DNA from: Edaphobacillus lindanitolerans
GTDB lineage: Bacteria; Bacillota; Bacilli; Bacillales_A; Planococcaceae
NCBI RefSeq assembly: GCF_900156305.1
Contig: NZ_FTPL01000002.1
Coordinates: 1 to 64,000, forward strand
Direction of reading: 5' to 3'
Length of the DNA: 64,000 nt
Positions within the stretch are counted from its first letter, which is position 1. Every line of letters begins with the position of its first letter. Shown piece by piece: positions 8,879-16,976 of the stretch. Made by a program: the position numbers and the translations under genes. The notes beneath the pieces are model-generated. The model was not told the origin of the DNA, did not search any database, and saw only the letters and a list, made by a program, of their open reading frames with translations.

Positions 8879-9328
8879 ATGTTTGACAAGTATTTCGGGG
8901 AAGTGGCAGTCGGAGAAGTTTGGGAGTCGAAGGGCCGGACGATTACAGAAGCGGATATCGTCAATTTTGCGGGTGTGAGCGGAGATTACTATCCGCTTCA
9001 TATGGACAGGGAATACGCGGAGGCCACCCGGTTCGGCGGCCGGATCGCACACGGGATGCTCGTCCTGTCGGTTGCGACGGGACTGATGAACTTCACTGAA
9101 GGAGTCATTGTCGCTTTCTACGGGATGGACAAAATCAGATTCGTTTCACCGACATTCATCGGCGATACGATCAAAGTCCGGCTGGCGGCTGCGGACAAGG
9201 AAGACCGGGGGGATGGGACCGGAGTCATCGTCTGTCAGACCGAGATCATCAATCAGGACGGACGCACGGTGACGGCCGGCACACTGCGCATGCTGGTCAA
9301 TCACGCACCTGTCGCGGTCGAGTCCTGA
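8879..9328 (+). CDS. MaoC family dehydratase (hot-dog fold enoyl-CoA hydratase-like)
   Basis: 149 residues. The single hot-dog domain has the MaoC signature: DIVNFAGVSGDYYPLHMDREYA with catalytic Asp and His, then RFGGRIAHGMLVLSVATGL. Family members hydrate 2-enoyl-CoA to 3-hydroxyacyl-CoA. It starts 15 bp after the acyl-CoA ligase with GGGGATG upstream, so it is in the same operon and likely acts on that product. Beta-oxidation partners such as thiolase are absent from the operon, so the pathway must be completed elsewhere. Confidence 0.92.
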   Translation: MFDKYFGEVAVGEVWESKGRTITEADIVNFAGVSGDYYPLHMDREYAEATRFGGRIAHGMLVLSVATGLMNFTEGVIVAFYGMDKIRFVSPTFIGDTIKVRLAAADKEDRGDGTGVIVCQTEIINQDGRTVTAGTLRMLVNHAPVAVES

Positions 9329-9422
9329 TTATTCCCCGGCCGCCAAGTCCCGGCACGGTGAGCTTCCGCCTGTTTGCATGTTCCAGATCGGGGAATAGTG
9401 AAGAACGGGGAGGGAGTGCCGA

Positions 9423-9758
9423 GTGAAAACATTCGAATCGATTGATGAGTTTGTGGAAGCCGCGATGAGTTTTGATCCGGAAGAACTGCCCGGGAATCTG
9501 TTCGTCAGCCAGGCGATCGAAGATGGCGGGGCTGCACTGGAGACCGTGGTCGAGGATGAGGACTCGGTCCGCGGGAACGTGATGCAAGTGTTCAGTGTGC
9601 TGCTGGAAACGGGGAGGGGCTCCTATTATTTCGAGTACCCGTTCTTCGAGCCCTATGAAATGGAAGAGATTCAGGAGAAGCTCGAGCCGCTTTTCGCAAG
9701 TTTCCCCAAAGTCGTTCTGCCGCAGGAAGAAATGTCCGCACGGCGAAAGCCGGTATGA
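9423..9758 (+). CDS. Uncharacterised acidic protein
   Basis: 111 residues, soluble, markedly acidic (many Glu and Asp), with no signal peptide or membrane segment. I do not recognise a family. The start is GTG at 9423, preceded by GGGGAGGGAG. The central stretch reads as alternating strand and helix (ALETVVEDEDSVRGNVMQVF). It begins 94 bp after the MaoC gene and ends before a strong terminator, so it may be the last gene of the cre-controlled operon. Confidence 0.6.
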   Translation: MKTFESIDEFVEAAMSFDPEELPGNLFVSQAIEDGGAALETVVEDEDSVRGNVMQVFSVLLETGRGSYYFEYPFFEPYEMEEIQEKLEPLFASFPKVVLPQEEMSARRKPV

Positions 9759-9840
9759 CCCGGTTCCTCATCTAATGAAATTTGTGTTCCGGACGGGGCA
9801 GGCGGGCTGCACAACAGTTTAAACTATGCGAAGTGCCTAA

Positions 9841-9876
9841 TGCAAGCAGCCGGCCGTGCTGCTTGCAATTTTTTTC
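9841..9876 (+). terminator. Strong Rho-independent terminator
   Basis: A perfect 10-bp stem (TGCAAGCAGC at 9841-9850, GCTGCTTGCA at 9858-9867) is followed by ATTTTTTT. It closes the unit upstream of ilvE. The rest of the 9759-10092 spacer holds only the ilvE promoter; I see no T-box leader. Confidence 0.92.
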
Positions 9877-9992
9877 GTTTGTCCATGTAAGACTGTGCAA
9901 ACGCTGAAGATCCGGACGCATTCCAGAATAAACGTGTTCAAACGGGACAATGCTTTTATTCTCGTACAATTAAAGGAAAAAGTTTCGTCAAA

Positions 9993-10024
9993 TTGATTTA
10001 AAACTGTCTGAATTCATGTATAAT
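9993..10024 (+). promoter_or_regulatory. Probable promoter of the branched-chain aminotransferase gene
   Basis: A perfect TATAAT at 10019-10024 lies about 70 bp upstream of the start codon. The nearest -35 candidate is TTGATT at 9993-9998, with a long 20-bp spacer, so the -35 assignment is weak. Confidence 0.5.
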
Positions 10025-10092
10025 GGGGCTATTATTTCGTTTCATTTGTATACGATATATCGCATACGCTGAATCCAAGGAGGAAGATCGAT

Positions 10093-11187
10093 ATGGGGAA
10101 CATGAAGATCAACATCACGAAGTGCCTGGAGAAGAAAGAAAAGCCGTCGACAGAAGGCATCGCTTTTGGGCGCAATTTCACCGATCATATGTTCATTGCG
10201 GATTATACGGAGGGAACGGGCTGGCATGACCACAGGATCGTGCCGTATCAGCCGATTACCCTGGATCCGTCGGCAGTCATCTTCCATTACGGACAGACGG
10301 TGTTTGAAGGACTGAAAGCCTACAAAGCGGAAGACGGCTCTGTGCGCCTGTTCCGCCCGGAAGAGAATTTCCGCAGGATGAACGAGTCATGTGACCGGCT
10401 CTGCATGCCGGAGATCGATGAGGAAGAGGCGCTTGAAGCCTTGAAGACCCTCATCGAGCTGGAAAGGGATTGGGTGCCGGATGCGGAAGGGACTTCGCTG
10501 TATATCCGTCCTTATATGATTGCGACAGAGCCGCATCTCGGGGTGTCCCCGTCGCTCGAATACAAATTCATGATCGTGTTGTCTCCGGTCGGTCTCTACT
10601 ACAAAGAGGGCATCGCCCCGGTGAAGATCCTTGTGGAGAATGAATATGTCCGTGCTGTGGCTGGCGGCACCGGTGCTGCAAAAACTGCAGGCAACTATGC
10701 GGCGTCCCTGAAAGCCCAGCGTGTGGCGGAAGGAATGGGCTATTCCCAGGTGCTCTGGCTCGACGGCGTGGAGAAGAAATATATCGAAGAAGTCGGCAGC
10801 ATGAATGTTTTCTTCAAGATCGACGGGGAAGTGGTCACGCCGGCGCTCAACGGAAGCATCCTCGGCGGCATCACCCGGAAATCCATCCTTGAAATGCTCC
10901 GTTCATGGGACATCCCGGTCGCAGAACGCCGCATTTCCATGCAGGAGCTGGTGGACGCACAGCGGGACGGCCGGCTTGAGGAAGCGTTCGGCACCGGCAC
11001 GGCTGCCGTCATCTCCCCGATCGGCGAGTTCAACTGGAAGGGAGAAACGTTCAGCGTGAACGGCGGCGATGCGGGTGAGCTTTCTCAGAAACTGTACGAT
11101 GAACTGACGGGCATCCAGACCGGCAGGAAAGAAGATCCGTTCGGCTGGGTCACCGTGATTGAAGAGAAGGAAGCCATTCGGCAATAA
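10093..11187 (+). CDS. ilvE: Branched-chain amino acid aminotransferase
   Basis: 364 residues, the length of the long (type II) branched-chain aminotransferases such as Bacillus IlvK/YwaA. A PLP enzyme of fold class IV, it interconverts Leu, Ile and Val with their 2-oxo acids. FHYGQTVFEGLKAYK and the Lys in GGTGAAKTAGNYAASL (the PLP Schiff base lysine region), the EVGSMNVFF motif and FGTGTAAVISPIG are all present. AAGGAGG lies 8 nt before the ATG at 10093. Monocistronic between two terminators. Confidence 0.95.
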   Translation: MGNMKINITKCLEKKEKPSTEGIAFGRNFTDHMFIADYTEGTGWHDHRIVPYQPITLDPSAVIFHYGQTVFEGLKAYKAEDGSVRLFRPEENFRRMNESCDRLCMPEIDEEEALEALKTLIELERDWVPDAEGTSLYIRPYMIATEPHLGVSPSLEYKFMIVLSPVGLYYKEGIAPVKILVENEYVRAVAGGTGAAKTAGNYAASLKAQRVAEGMGYSQVLWLDGVEKKYIEEVGSMNVFFKIDGEVVTPALNGSILGGITRKSILEMLRSWDIPVAERRISMQELVDAQRDGRLEEAFGTGTAAVISPIGEFNWKGETFSVNGGDAGELSQKLYDELTGIQTGRKEDPFGWVTVIEEKEAIRQ

Positions 11188-11195
11188 CTCAAGAT

Positions 11196-11230
11196 AACTG
11201 CCCGGTGCGTGATCGCATCGGGCAGTTTTT
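11196..11230 (+). terminator. Terminator of ilvE
   Basis: 9-bp stem AACTGCCCG/CGGGCAGTT followed by a T run, directly after the stop codon. Confidence 0.9.
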
Positions 11231-11277
11231 TGGCGAGAAGCCTTTATGGGGGCGGAGAAACGGTTTTTTTGCAGCAC

Positions 11278-11361
11278 CGATCGGTCTCTGATAGCGGGGA
11301 ATCGGACTCCTGGCACACCGGATCGGACTCTTAACGCCCTGAATCGGACTGCAGGCCCGGT
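11278..11361. repeat. 21-bp periodic intergenic repeat, four units (locus A)
   Basis: Four consecutive 21-bp units start at 11278, 11299, 11320 and 11341. Each opens with the core G-A/G-ATCGGACTC (first unit GATCGGTCTC), and the second half of each unit diverges. No reading frame with a ribosome site covers it. A second array with the same core lies at 27393-27476. Function unknown. Confidence 0.75.
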
Positions 11362-11500
11362 TCGACAGGGAAGCCGGTTTATCCGTCCCGGAATGTCTGC
11401 AGCCCGTTCCACATATGATCACTTTGCGGCGTGTCCATTCGTGTTTTACATTCTGTCCGTCCGGGGATAGAATGGTACGAGACTGGATGGAGGTTGAATC

Positions 11501-12235
11501 ATGACCGTTAAACAGAGAAAGTTGTTGACCAAGAAAGATTTCTCCTCGCAGGATGAGCTTCCGGCCTGGCTGCTGAGAGAATATCAAACCTTTCATGATA
11601 CGGTGACCGACAAGACGTTCCCGTGCTATTTCGGGATGGCCGGGGAGCTTGGCGGTGAGCTCCGCTATGCATATATTGAGCGGGAGGACTGGTCGAATCT
11701 GCCCGAAGCGCTGTCGGAATTCCTCGAGCTGTTCCAAAATCCGAAGCATAAGCGCCACGGACTCTTTGTGTTCGTAGAGCCATTCCCCGAAGAGGGCACC
11801 CTGGAGGATTACCGGAAAGAGTTTTGGGACATTCTCCAATACTTGCATGAACAGGACACGGTCGAGTGGCCGGAAGACGCGCCGAAGGACCCGGAGCATC
11901 ATCTCTGGGATTTCCGTTTCGGAGGAGAACCGATCTTTGCGTTCGGCAACGCACCGGCTTACAAGCAGAGAAAAACACGTGACCTCGGCAATGCCATGGT
12001 GATCGGGTTTCAGCCCCGCAAGATATTCAAGGGGCTCGAAGGCACCGAGCCGGGCGGCATCAACTCACGCGAGAAAGTACGCGAACGGGTGGAGAAATGG
12101 GATCAACTGCCGAAGCATCCGGACATCAGCCACTTCGGAGACCCGGAGCACAATGAATGGAAACAGTTCTTCATCGGCGATGATGTCGTTCCGATCGCAG
12201 GAAAATGCCCGTTCACCCATAAGGACATGGCCTGA
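11501..12235 (+). CDS. YqcI/YcgG family protein
   Basis: 244 residues, the usual length of the YqcI/YcgG family. Recognisable blocks are FPCYFGMAGELGGELRY, LFVFVEPFPEEGTLEDYRK, FRFGGEPIFAFGNAPAYKQR and the C-terminal KCPFTHK. The biochemical role of the family is not known to me beyond a link to heme-like proteins that carry a GxGxPCPF-type tail. The ATG at 11501 is preceded by TGGAGGTTG. Single gene; composition is like its GC-rich neighbours. Confidence 0.82.
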   Translation: MTVKQRKLLTKKDFSSQDELPAWLLREYQTFHDTVTDKTFPCYFGMAGELGGELRYAYIEREDWSNLPEALSEFLELFQNPKHKRHGLFVFVEPFPEEGTLEDYRKEFWDILQYLHEQDTVEWPEDAPKDPEHHLWDFRFGGEPIFAFGNAPAYKQRKTRDLGNAMVIGFQPRKIFKGLEGTEPGGINSREKVRERVEKWDQLPKHPDISHFGDPEHNEWKQFFIGDDVVPIAGKCPFTHKDMA

Positions 12236-12247
12236 ACTGCAAAAAAG

Positions 12248-12287
12248 AGACGCGCAGCACACGGAAGGATTCCGGTGCTCCGCGTCT
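12248..12287. terminator. Hairpin after the YqcI/YcgG gene
   Basis: The stem AGACGCG/CGCGTCT encloses an inner CAGCAC/GTGCTC pairing. Only a short T run follows on the plus strand, while A6 precedes it at 12241-12246, so it could terminate either strand. Confidence 0.65.
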
Positions 12288-12351
12288 TTCGCAAGTTGCC
12301 GGGGCTCGGACGGTTTTTGGAGGGCGTGAGTTTATGCCTGGCTGAGGGCGA

Positions 12352-12431
12352 TTCGCGACCGCCCCAGCTCTTTTCGCACCTGCTTCCCGCTGCCCGACTT
12401 TTCCGCACCCGCATGGTGGCAATTCGCATCC
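12352..12431. repeat. 21-bp spaced TTCGCACC-type repeat (locus D)
   Basis: TTCGCGACC (12352) and TTCGCACC (12373) are exactly 21 bp apart, as are TCCGCACC (12402) and TTCGCATCC (12423); the two pairs are 29 bp apart. The core differs from the ATCGGACTC arrays. The spacer at 12236-12651 otherwise holds a hairpin, AT-rich DNA and the leader of the next operon. Confidence 0.5.
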
Positions 12432-12591
12432 GCAATCATGAAAAGCTCACTGGTAAGGGGCTTTTTTAGTGTCTCGTCCTTACCGGAACCGAAGAATGGA
12501 TCAGCCTTGAATTAACAGCAGATGGTTAACCGAACATAGGGAATATTTTTAATTTCCTATTTACTCTTTGTGTATCTTCGAATATTATTTA

Positions 12592-12617
12592 AATAAGGAG
12601 CTTAAATGCTCCTTATT
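12592..12617 (+). promoter_or_regulatory. Perfect leader hairpin before the secreted-protein operon
   Basis: A 10-bp perfect stem (AATAAGGAGC at 12592-12601, GCTCCTTATT at 12608-12617) with a TTAAAT loop lies 34 bp before the TTG start. The left arm contains an AAGGAG copy that duplicates the true ribosome site at 12638-12643. It may be an operator, an RNA stabiliser or a translation switch. It is not a terminator, because no T run follows. Confidence 0.6.
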
Positions 12618-12651
12618 ATGACTGGCAGCTAAAAATAAAGGAGTGCGGAAC

Positions 12652-13047
12652 TTGAAACTGAAGATCAAGATTGCTGCCGCAACGCTTGGAATTGGTTTGT
12701 TAGCTGTCGGATCCGGTATGGTTACTGCTGCGACATACTATGGATATGATACAAGAGTTCCTGCCGTATCAGATTACGAATCGTCGAATAAAACGAAGAT
12801 TAGTAGCGGGTCTGCTTATAATGTGGTGAATTATGTGGAAGGAAATAGGGGAATAGTTTCCTGGATTGAAAATACGGGTGGCTCCAATGTAACGCCAAAA
12901 GTCTCTTATACGACGACTGGTACTAAAACGATGACGTATTATTATCCGTCAAGCAACTATGTTGGAAAGCTAGTTCATTTAAATATATCCACAGCAGTAG
13001 GTAACTACACGGCAACTGGTACAAGAGGATCTTGGACTCCAAATTGA
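12652..13047 (+). CDS. Small secreted protein of an AT-rich ABC-transporter operon (bacteriocin- or effector-like candidate)
   Basis: 131 residues. The N-terminus KLKIKIAAATLGIGLL...VTAA is a clear Sec signal peptide with predicted cleavage after about residue 26-27. The mature part of about 105 residues has no Cys and is rich in Tyr, Ser, Thr, Asn and Gly (GYDTRVP, SWIENTGGSNVTPKVSY, TYYYPSSNYVG). I do not recognise the family with confidence; the WIEN-type core faintly recalls the DUF2712 family of secreted Bacillus proteins. The TTG at 12652 is chosen over the GTG at 12643 because AAAGGAG (12637-12643) lies 8 nt before TTG. The first gene of a five-gene AT-rich unit, 52 bp before a membrane protein gene. 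Confidence 0.72.
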   Translation: MKLKIKIAAATLGIGLLAVGSGMVTAATYYGYDTRVPAVSDYESSNKTKISSGSAYNVVNYVEGNRGIVSWIENTGGSNVTPKVSYTTTGTKTMTYYYPSSNYVGKLVHLNISTAVGNYTATGTRGSWTPN

Positions 13048-13099
13048 TTTAAAATCCAGTGGCGGCTGGTCATATTTTAATGTATATGGCGGTGGTATA

Positions 13100-13873
13100 A
13101 TGGAATATTTAGTCCAAGAATGTAAACGGGCTTTGTTTTCGCCGGTTATGAAGATTGCCCTGTTGTTATCAAGTGCCTTATTTATTGCCGGTTTTTTTGA
13201 ATATATCAGATGGTTCCCAACCGGACAAATTTCTGTTCTTTATGCATTTTTTAATGGATACAACTCAGGTTTAACAAACTTCCTAATCGTCGTTTTTCCG
13301 ATTATCGCTTGTTTGCCATTCGCTGCCTCTTTTATACAAGACCATCGAAATCGATTGACGGATTTGATTTACATCCGGACTTCAACTTATCAATATAAAG
13401 TAGTGAAATTTTTCTTGAACGGAATGGCTGGCGGAATAGCTGTAGCTGCCGGACCTTTTGTCGGAATGGTCATTCTATCTATTGCAAAACTAATTATTGG
13501 AATGCCTTTGAATCTTTCCGAGACTGAGACAGCTCTCCGTTTCAATGAGATGGGAATTGATAATCCGTATTTAATGATGACGATTGTTGTGCTTCTTTTG
13601 TTTTATTGCGGGTTTATTTTTTCTTCAATCGGACTTGCATGTTCGGTCATTGCGAGAAATTCATACCTAGCTGTATTATTGCCTTTGGTTTTGTACATCG
13701 TTACAGGAATCATGTTTCCAGATTATCATTCTCCTTTTAACCTACAGTTTCTGTACGATATTAATAGGGGGGTTCCTTATTATTGGCCAAGAATGGTGAT
13801 TGGAATCATTTTAATTTTGCTATCCGCGATAGTTTTTTCTATCGGAGGTAAGTATGTTGACCAATCTAAATAA
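13100..13873 (+). CDS. ABC transporter-associated membrane protein 1
   Basis: 257 residues with six predicted membrane segments (near residues 12-30, 48-70, 96-125, 153-178, 187-205, 228-248). It resembles ABC-2 type permeases: soluble N-terminus, a central loop QDHRNRLTDLIYIRTSTYQYKVVK before the second half, and no enzyme motif. The ribosome site is poor (GGCGGTGG). It overlaps the next gene by 20 nt. Together with the next two membrane proteins and the ATPase it should form an exporter or a self-protection transporter. Codon use is AT-rich, unlike the chromosome around it. Confidence 0.78.
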   Translation: MEYLVQECKRALFSPVMKIALLLSSALFIAGFFEYIRWFPTGQISVLYAFFNGYNSGLTNFLIVVFPIIACLPFAASFIQDHRNRLTDLIYIRTSTYQYKVVKFFLNGMAGGIAVAAGPFVGMVILSIAKLIIGMPLNLSETETALRFNEMGIDNPYLMMTIVVLLLFYCGFIFSSIGLACSVIARNSYLAVLLPLVLYIVTGIMFPDYHSPFNLQFLYDINRGVPYYWPRMVIGIILILLSAIVFSIGGKYVDQSK

Positions 13874-14669
13874 ATTGCGGTTTCTCGGTTTCGCAGGAGG
13901 AACCCAACTTCTTATGGTCGTTTTGTTCATTGTTGTGCTTTGCACAGCCCATTTGATAAGGGTATTCAGGATGGCACCAAAGGTAAATGGGTTTGATTTT
14001 TTCTATGAATTGTTTAACTTGCATGCGGTTACCTACACGATCATTCCTTTATTTCTAATTTGGTTGGCGTCCTTTTTTTCATTCAGTCATGTAAGACAAT
14101 ATACAGTTTTTCGATACCGTTCCCGATTTCGCTGGATCCTTGCCGAAGTAACGGGAGTTTATTTGATGGCCAGTTCGTTTATATTGGTCATTTTTTTTAT
14201 CGGGTTGTTACAGGCGTTGTTTTCAATGGGTTTCGAAGGAGGATGGAGTGAAGGTTTCAGAAGTAACTTTTCCTTCGCTGCCGCTTTTTTGGATAAAAAT
14301 TCACCGTACCTCTTTACGATTGCCTCGATGATTTTAGTCTTTTTACTCTTATTTTCATACGGCATGATGTATTTATTCATTTGGATTTTAACAAAGAATG
14401 CTATTCTGCCTGCGGTATTATTATTCGTTGTCGATATTTTTAATTTGATTGTTTCGTTGGGGAAGGTGGAACCATTTACCGATTTTCTATTCACAAAACA
14501 CTTCGATATCATGCAAGGTATTCAAAGTTCGGGGGCCATTGCTGTATCGATCCCATATTACATGTTCACCTATTGGTTAGTTCTAATCCTTGCATTACTG
14601 ATCTTATCTGGGTGGGCGGCGAAAAAGACTGATCTTCAATTTATTAAGGAAGGGTCCCGGGATGATTAA
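13854..14669 (+). CDS. ABC transporter-associated membrane protein 2
   Basis: 271 residues, six predicted membrane segments, no soluble domain. The segment SFSHVRQYTVFRYRSRFRWILAEVTG between the second and third segments is basic, as in ABC-2 type permeases, where it is a coupling region. Has its own good GGAGGT site 4 nt before ATG inside the upstream gene, which it overlaps by 20 nt. Overlaps the next gene by 8 nt. Family not named; role inferred from the operon. Confidence 0.76.
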   Translation: MLTNLNKLRFLGFAGGTQLLMVVLFIVVLCTAHLIRVFRMAPKVNGFDFFYELFNLHAVTYTIIPLFLIWLASFFSFSHVRQYTVFRYRSRFRWILAEVTGVYLMASSFILVIFFIGLLQALFSMGFEGGWSEGFRSNFSFAAAFLDKNSPYLFTIASMILVFLLLFSYGMMYLFIWILTKNAILPAVLLFVVDIFNLIVSLGKVEPFTDFLFTKHFDIMQGIQSSGAIAVSIPYYMFTYWLVLILALLILSGWAAKKTDLQFIKEGSRDD

Positions 14670-15459
14670 TCTTCTTCGATATCATATGAAAATCTTTTTT
14701 GCGCCATTTACTTTGCTTATCGTCCCTCTCGTTTATGCACTAAATGCTTTAACCGTTGTTTCCATCAATCAAGGTGTACTTCCGGGAGACTTATGGCACG
14801 CAGCTGCTTTTCCTCTCTATATCCCGATTAATCTGAAATTCGATCTTCCAAGATGGTTCATCATTTTACTTCCGTATATGATGATCACGACTCTTTATGT
14901 ACAAAACGAATTGCATCATCGTTTTTCACTGACTTTGATACGATCAGGAAATGCCCTTTTGTGGTTAAACAGTATGATTGTCGTAATTATCAAGTTGATA
15001 ATGGTTACAACATTAGCTGGTTTTTTTGTCAATCTCTTTGCCGGTGTATTATTTGGAGATACCCAGTCCAATATGGTTCAGCTTCTTCCGGTTTTTACGG
15101 ACAGTTCGGGGATACGACTCATGATAGGTGAATATTTCATGATGATCCTTTCTATTTCAATTTCCGTCCTGTTGAACATACTTTTCATTCTGTTCATCGG
15201 GCATGGCGGGCTAGCGACCCTCACCGTAATTATTCTGGTATCGGTTTCAACAGTTACTGCTTTTCTAATTCCTCCAATCATTCCGTGGCTTCCATTGAAT
15301 AGCGGCATGGCAGCATTAAAAGAAATGAACAATTTTCCACTTGCATATGGGTTGATTTCAGGGTGTGTTGCATTAGCGATCTTGGTAGCTGTGATGAACC
15401 TTGTCTTCAAATATAAATTAGAGCAAATACTAATCGGGAATCAGGGAAGGGGATTGTGA
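14662..15459 (+). CDS. ABC transporter-associated membrane protein 3
   Basis: 265 residues, six predicted membrane segments, with short hydrophilic loops (QNELHHRFSLTLIRSGNALLW after the second segment, the same basic loop position as in its two neighbours). AAGGAAGGG precedes the ATG. The stop codon shares bases with the ATPase start (TGATG). Three consecutive divergent permease-like proteins in one operon is the EFG-like layout seen in lantibiotic immunity transporters, but no sequence identity can be claimed. Confidence 0.76.
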   Translation: MINLLRYHMKIFFAPFTLLIVPLVYALNALTVVSINQGVLPGDLWHAAAFPLYIPINLKFDLPRWFIILLPYMMITTLYVQNELHHRFSLTLIRSGNALLWLNSMIVVIIKLIMVTTLAGFFVNLFAGVLFGDTQSNMVQLLPVFTDSSGIRLMIGEYFMMILSISISVLLNILFILFIGHGGLATLTVIILVSVSTVTAFLIPPIIPWLPLNSGMAALKEMNNFPLAYGLISGCVALAILVAVMNLVFKYKLEQILIGNQGRGL

Positions 15460-16100
15460 TGATTGTTGAAATGGTCAATGTTACAAAAGACATGAAAGGC
15501 CATAAAATCCTTAATGGTATAAACTTTACAATAGAAACCCCTGGAGTATATGGAGTTGTAGGAAGAAATGGTTCCGGGAAGAGTGTGTTGTTTAAAACGA
15601 TTGCCGGGTTGCTCCAGCCTACTATAGGTAATGTAAAGGTGTTTGGAGAATTAGTTGGAAAAGGAAGTTTCCCGAAAGATTTCGGAGCCCTTTTCGATAC
15701 ACCGGGATTTGTGCCTCGATATTCAGCCTTGGACAATCTAAAACTATTGGCATCCATCAAGGGAGTCGTCAAAGAGGAAGAAATTCGAGAGGTCATCAAA
15801 GTGGTTGGATTGGAGCCCGATGATCGTCGTCCTGTACGGAAGTACTCACTTGGTATGAAACAGAGACTCGGCATCGCTCAAGCAATCATGGAGCATCCCA
15901 AACTTCTCGTTCTGGATGAACCGATGAATGGACTCGATGAATCAGGGGTTCAGGAAGTGCGGAAAGTGATCAATGAATTTAAAAGTGAAGGGACCACCGT
16001 ATTGCTTGCAAGCCATAATCGTGAAGATATTGAGTTGCTGTGTGATCAAGTCTATCTAATGGAGCAGGGGGAACTACGAGTGTTTAGGGAGGACGTTTAG
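15459..16100 (+). CDS. ABC transporter ATP-binding protein
   Basis: 213 residues, a single nucleotide-binding domain. Walker A GRNGSGKS, Q-loop region around residues 75-85, signature YSLGMKQRLGIAQAI (LSGGQ variant SLGMK), Walker B LLVLDEPMNGLDE, and switch His in ASHNRED are all intact, so it should hydrolyse ATP. The SLGMKQR signature is typical of the CcmA/DrrA/BcrA group that powers multidrug, antibiotic-resistance and bacteriocin immunity pumps. ATG at 15459 overlaps the upstream stop; the GTG one codon earlier is an alternative. Last gene of the AT-rich operon; no obvious terminator follows. Confidence 0.9.
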   Translation: MIVEMVNVTKDMKGHKILNGINFTIETPGVYGVVGRNGSGKSVLFKTIAGLLQPTIGNVKVFGELVGKGSFPKDFGALFDTPGFVPRYSALDNLKLLASIKGVVKEEEIREVIKVVGLEPDDRRPVRKYSLGMKQRLGIAQAIMEHPKLLVLDEPMNGLDESGVQEVRKVINEFKSEGTTVLLASHNREDIELLCDQVYLMEQGELRVFREDV

Positions 16101-16349
16101 TGGAGTGTGAATGCTCTTTATTTGAAAGGGAATTCATCAAAAAAAAGTGACGAGTTCATCCAAGTAACGAATGATTTTGGAATGACACGCCAAGTTTCCT
16201 CAGTGGGTGCTGTCAGTCGCTCCAATTTCTCACATTGCCGGTCCTGCTTTTGTGCACATATCGCAATCACACAATAAAACGCCTCCCGTCACGAGATCAC
16301 TGAAAAAGTCCATCAAGAGTCAATGCTGCTTTTGAACTACACCCCGTCA

Positions 16350-16976
16350 AAACAGTGGCGCCGCCCCGGACGTCGATACGGTCATTGGAGACGCTGCTTA
16401 TTCCGAGAAAGGCAATATCGACTATACAAAATCAAAGGATATCGCATTGGTAGCCAAACTGAATCAAAGTGTGGCGCAAGGGACCCGAAAAAAAGAAGAA
16501 GAGTTCGAAACCAATAAGGACGCGGGGTTGTACGTTTGCTGGGCAGGTCATTTGGCATTTCAAAAAGCACGACAAGGGAAGAAGAATACACAAAAAAACA
16601 GGTGGACACCTACTTCTTTGACGTTGGGGAATGCAAAGTCCGTCCGCTTAGAGAAGGATGCTACAAAGAGGGCGCTAAAACGAAGACCTATCCCGTCTCC
16701 ATTAAGTCGAACGTCCATCTTGAACAAATGGCATCCCACGAGACGGATGAATTCCGTCTCAAAGCCAAAGAACGCTATAAAATTGAAGTGAAGAATGACG
16801 AGCTCAAGAACCGGCACGGCTTAAAAGTGGCGGAATCTGCGGGCTTATTTGGCATGTAAATACAGGGGGTCACGTCCATATTTGCGGTTAATCTACAGCG
16901 AATTATTAAGCTGGTGGATGAAAAATGGGAACTGCAAGCAGGTCTTGCCGGCTTTATGACTAAAAAAGGCGAGGTC
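16350..16976 (+). pseudogene. Decayed IS1182-family transposase, 3' part
   Basis: The translation from about 16350 reads as the second half of an IS1182-type DDE transposase: TVIGDAAYSEKGNID, IALVAKLNQSVAQGTRKKEEE, YVCWAGHLAFQKARQGKK, then after a frame change VDTYFFDVGECKVRPLREGCYKEG, YPVSIKSNVHLEQM, RYKIEVKNDELKNRHG, and, after an in-frame TAA at 16857-16859, IQGVTSIFAVNLQRIIKLV. It is dead on three counts: no 5' half, a frameshift near an A7 run (16592-16598) and that stop codon. It borders the AT-rich operon and suggests how that operon arrived. Confidence 0.85.

Noticed and set aside
9759-10092. Possible T-box leader before ilvE
   Set aside because: No T-box sequence block, specifier arm or terminator/antiterminator pair could be seen after the upstream terminator; only a -10 box is clear.
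12652-16100. Lantibiotic or sactipeptide cluster
   Set aside because: No LanM/LanBC, radical SAM or leader-peptidase gene, and the secreted protein has a Sec signal and no Cys in its mature part.
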